This document shows positions 7,601 through 8,513 of a stretch of DNA of 8,513 nucleotides, piece after piece. Position numbers and translations under genes: made by a program. The stretch is from Chlorobiota bacterium (lineage in GTDB: Bacteria > Bacteroidota > Bacteroidia > Bacteroidales > JAADJA01). Below the pieces are notes generated by a model. The model was not told the origin of the DNA, searched no databases, and worked only from the letters and a program-made list of their open reading frames with translations. How positions within the stretch are numbered: the first letter of the stretch is position 1; each line of letters opens with the position of its first letter. The DNA lies in NCBI GenBank assembly GCA_030592565.1, contig JAUVIX010000146.1:1-8513 (forward strand), given 5' to 3'.

Positions 7601-7936
7601 AATTATAAGAAGTTTTTAGATGGGAAGGACTTTGAACCGTATATAATAAATTGGAAGGGTAATTATGTTTTATATGGGGATTGGCTTCATCGAAAGAGAG
7701 ATGAAAAGTATTTTTTAAAAGACAAAATATTAATTAGACAAATTGGGACAACTCCAGTTGCAACAATTGATAAGGAAAAGTTCTATGTACTAAATACCAT
7801 ATATAGTTTAATATTAAACCAAGAGAATAATCAGTATTCCATTGATTTATTGTTTGCTTTTATTAATTCTAGTCTTATTAAGTATTATTGGGACAAAATG
7901 TTTAGTGATAATAAAGCACTCTTTCCAAAAATTTAA
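4676..7936 (+). CDS. Type IIG (Eco57I-like) restriction-modification enzyme with embedded RAYT-like domain; truncated by an in-frame stop
   Basis: This is a fused endonuclease and N6-adenine methyltransferase of the Eco57I type, 1,086 residues to the TAA. An N-terminal PD-(D/E)xK nuclease is seen as Asp96 (KADGAI) with Glu116-Leu-Lys118 (VIELKST). A conserved helical segment FAEDSGLLPP lies at 254-263. GVFYTP (390-395) begins the methylase. SAM-binding motif I, DPACGSG, is at 466-472 and catalytic motif IV, NPPY, at 789-792. The gap between these motifs is expanded by a transposase-like domain at about 582-780. A TaqI-type target-recognition region follows, ending LFPKI. The GTG start is chosen because the frame runs straight back to the purL stop, and no ATG occurs in frame until far into the protein. 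There is no Shine-Dalgarno. The next codons continue the same protein for 149 residues, so the natural product would be about 1,236 residues. The gene lies 15 nt behind purL and may be cotranscribed with it. The family call is strong; whether this copy is active is doubtful. Confidence 0.9.
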   Translation: MKTRKQNFVHGNISKSVIKKHLDNLDKEQVEKAYQKFRVNYSPARIEEIKKLKEEEYQDGFLRDLFVDVFGYILKPDDNYNLVREFKNQGDGKKADGAIVTRGNVLLGDKAVAVIELKSTKTKDLKNVTEQAFNYKNNQPECKYVITSNFQKLRFYIDYANEYEEFDLFNLQKYDFELLYLLLNANSIFSGLPLKLKEETKFHEQEVSDKLYKDYSVFKSKLFENLIKNNPENDKLTLFNKSQKLLDRFLFILFAEDSGLLPPNSISRIIDTYHKLTELDAYKPIYDIYKQYFGYMNIGRKGKTNADDIPAYNGGLFYNDELLDNLKIDDRILIDDLLKLSEYDFNTEVDVNILGHIFEHSLSEIEEITAEILASRGHVPLALSKRKKDGVFYTPKYITQYIVENTIGTLCNEKRKELEIEEIEFDGSYRNKKAKENAPSLSAKGKKLYKKLNDYKDWLLSLKIVDPACGSGAFLNQALNFLIEEHKNIDDIIDELTNTALRLFDTEKSILENNLYGVDINEESVEIAKLSLWLRTAQKGRKLSNLNDNIKCGNSLIDDPEVAGDKAFDWNVEFPQIFKKKEKIAWHITTATHNSRYSQRMFDNHVTLGEAIWIDEKDEILVTETIAGIVKEDNLNVIEYNICGDHMHILLVCEKEEVPKIMGKIKGVSGRKYNIENGVTVTTRGHVPLSGSETATDRATATVATGRSEELPVTGKKKYNSLWTQKFGDRKINGEKDLQNVINYIRTNRQKHKLPENKKLDKIIGEMCCSVEHAFQDEYNGGFDVVIGNPPYVPGKSLNEGFKKYFRSNFKFLIGKFDLYILFLVKILDIVKKGGNWGVIVPNTILVNENASLIRKKYIEDKVLDTIRLFRDDVFPDASVESVVLILSKNRKIVNLVDEHSNYYGDFELESFKTDKFYRIQVSISKEDLFIINKIDNKSSTLGELADICIGIQIGGAGNSKEFKDKYISRIPEAENYKKFLDGKDFEPYIINWKGNYVLYGDWLHRKRDEKYFLKDKILIRQIGTTPVATIDKEKFYVLNTIYSLILNQENNQYSIDLLFAFINSSLIKYYWDKMFSDNKALFPKI
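5799..5818. repeat. 20-bp perfect palindrome in coding sequence (family copy 1)
   Basis: CAAGGGGACATGTCCCCTTG is fully self-complementary. It is translated as RGHVPL in the segment EILASRGHVPLALSKRKK, just before the GVFYTP motif that opens the methylase. The same sequence recurs at 6723-6742 with one base changed and, more diverged, at 8178-8199. All three forward frames of the core are free of stops, so insertion in any phase leaves an open frame. The site appears to be an inter-domain linker. Confidence 0.85.
5971..6000. repeat. 30-nt perfect hairpin in coding sequence (different palindrome)
   Basis: GAAAGCGAAGGAG and CTCCTTCGCTTTC form perfect 13-bp arms around an AATG loop. It is translated within KKAKENAPSLSAKGK, in the linker between the GVFYTP region and methylase motif I. 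Its sequence is unrelated to the AAGGGG palindromes, but it sits in the same kind of place: in frame, between conserved blocks. A 13-bp perfect stem is very unlikely by chance in coding DNA. Confidence 0.85.
6722..6743. repeat. Near-perfect palindrome in coding sequence (family copy 2)
   Basis: CAAGGGGACACGTCCCCTTG (6723-6742) differs from copy 1 at one central base. One more base pair (A6722 with T6743) gives 10-bp arms around an AC centre. It is read in the same phase as copy 1 and again gives RGHVPL. Confidence 0.85.
6742..6794. repeat. Imperfect inverted repeat enclosing GCTACCG heptamers
   Basis: GTCCGGCAGC (6742-6751) pairs with GCTACCGGAC (6785-6794) at 9 of 10 positions. The enclosed 33 bases contain most of the GCTACCG repeats; read on the minus strand these are CGGTAGC, each containing GTAG. 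Its left arm touches the copy-2 palindrome, so the two hairpins form a pair, as in REP doublets. Confidence 0.6.
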
Positions 7937-8386
7937 AAATCTCAGTTAGTTGAAATTCCAATTAAGACAGAAATTTTACCCGAAGTACAGAAACAGATTG
8001 AAAGTTATGTTAATCAAAATCAGAATCAAAATAGAGTTTTTCATAAACTACAGAAAACATTTAGTAAATATTTCCAATCCCTACTTTCATTTGAAAAGTT
8101 ATCCAATAAACTACAAAACTGGCACGAATTAGATTTTGCTGAATTTATGAAAGAGCTTAACAAAGCACTGAAAAAAACTAAGGTGGCATGTCACCTTGGC
8201 AAAGATAAACTCAGCAAAAAAGAGGAAATGGAATGGATGGAGGTTTTTGAAGATAAAAAAACAGAAGCCCAAACCTTAAAATCAAAAATAGAAAAGACCA
8301 ACAATGAAATAGACCAAATGGTTTATGAGTTGTATGGGTTGACGGTGGAGGAAATTGCAATAATTGAAGGCACAAACAATAATTAA
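7937..8386 (+). pseudogene. Orphaned C-terminal part of the type IIG enzyme, beyond the in-frame stop
   Basis: After the TAA at 7934-7936 the same frame stays open for 149 codons to a TAA at 8384-8386. It begins KSQLVEIPI, which continues the preceding LFPKI as the usual end of the TaqI-type recognition domain. It then becomes Lys/Glu/Gln-rich and helical (WHELDFAEFMKELNKAL, then a likely coiled coil), ending DQMVYELYGLTVEEIAIIEG, the ending I associate with this enzyme family. One base change (for example AAA to TAA at 7934) explains the break; it is not a frameshift. An internal ATG at 8147 could start a 79-residue peptide, but no Shine-Dalgarno precedes it and the peptide would lack a domain of its own. 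I therefore treat it as a gene remnant, or as the true C-terminus if the stop is a sequencing error. Confidence 0.85.
8178..8199. repeat. Diverged palindrome in coding sequence (family copy 3)
   Basis: The core AAGGTGGCATGTCACCTT (8180-8197) has 6-bp outer arms, one G/T mismatch and a CATG centre. It matches copy 1 at 15 of 18 core positions and is followed by GGC, as copy 1 is. It is read one base out of phase relative to copies 1 and 2, giving KVACHL within KKTKVACHLGKDKLSKKEE, in the helical C-terminal part of the enzyme. Confidence 0.65.
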
Positions 8387-8408
8387 TGAAAATAATTCAA
8401 CAAGGTCT

Positions 8409-8452
8409 TGGTGGCCACTTAAAATTGACACTTCAACTATAAAGAAAGGAGG
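8409..8452 (+). mobile_element. Possible IS21-family end fragment
   Basis: TGGTGGCCACTTAAAATTGACAC is the kind of sequence found in the repeated termini of IS21-like elements (a GTGGCCAC palindrome followed by TTGACA at 8425-8430). This is recognised from memory, not by a search. A perfect AAAGGAGG (8445-8452) follows but has no ATG within reach before the window ends. The rest of 8387-8513 shows no gene, tRNA or terminator. Confidence 0.3.
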
Positions 8453-8513
8453 CATATATCACCATTCGTTAATAGCCGCCAGGAAACAATAAAACCATAA
8501 ACAAGCTAAACCA

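Noticed and set aside
7950..8132. A 60-codon plus-strand open frame after the premature stop
   Set aside because: It is in a different frame from the enzyme and from its C-terminal remnant, which covers the same bases with family-like sequence.
5799..8199. CRISPR-type repeats
   Set aside because: The repeats are palindromic, irregularly spaced by about 0.9-1.5 kb, and lie inside one coding frame.
4656..8477. Target-site duplication AATAGCC at 4656-4662 and 8471-8477 flanking the restriction gene
   Set aside because: It is only a 7-base match with no extension, which is expected by chance in A/T-rich DNA of this length.

Overview
The window looks like chromosomal DNA of a Bacteroidota (Bacteroidetes) bacterium, probably from the Bacteroidales/Marinilabiliales side, though I cannot fix a genus. 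The evidence is a single-chain PurL of about 1,235 residues that opens with MIHFF, A/T-rich leaders with little Shine-Dalgarno sequence, TAnnTTTG-type -7 promoter elements in the divergent intergenic region, and moderately low GC that falls further in the accessory gene.

Layout. (1) Positions 1-754, minus strand: the N-terminal 251 residues of an exported protein of unknown function with a clear signal peptide; the gene runs off the left edge. (2) Positions 755-952: a 198-bp divergent intergenic region with candidate promoters for both flanking genes and a perfect 7-2-7 inverted repeat. (3) Positions 953-4660, plus strand: a complete purL (phosphoribosylformylglycinamidine synthase), a housekeeping purine-synthesis gene. 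(4) Positions 4676-8386, plus strand: directly behind purL, a large type IIG (Eco57I-like) restriction-modification gene. Its N-terminal PD-(D/E)xK nuclease, N6-adenine methylase and TaqI-type target-recognition region are legible. An in-frame TAA at 7934-7936 cuts off the last 149 codons, which remain open in the same frame up to 8386. (5) Positions 8387-8513: non-coding, with a short stretch resembling the end of an IS21-type element.

The most interesting part is inside the restriction-modification gene. Between methylase motif I (DPACGSG) and motif IV (NPPY) sits an in-frame domain of about 195 residues. It looks like a REP-associated tyrosine transposase (RAYT, Y1/HUH nuclease), with an H-M-H pair and a candidate catalytic tyrosine. 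The same gene carries four short palindromic insertions, all in frame and all in apparent inter-domain or loop positions. Three belong to one family (core AAGGGGACATGTCCCCTT; two copies encode RGHVPL, and a diverged one encodes KVACHL). The fourth is an unrelated 30-nt perfect hairpin. One copy lies inside the RAYT domain itself, within a GC-rich (about 62% G+C) block of roughly 110 bp. The gene is therefore nested: methylase, then transposase-like domain, then palindromic element.

Functionally, PurL is metabolic and probably unrelated to the downstream gene, which looks like an acquired defence locus placed right behind purL. The premature stop suggests that this copy is truncated or decaying, unless it is a sequencing error.
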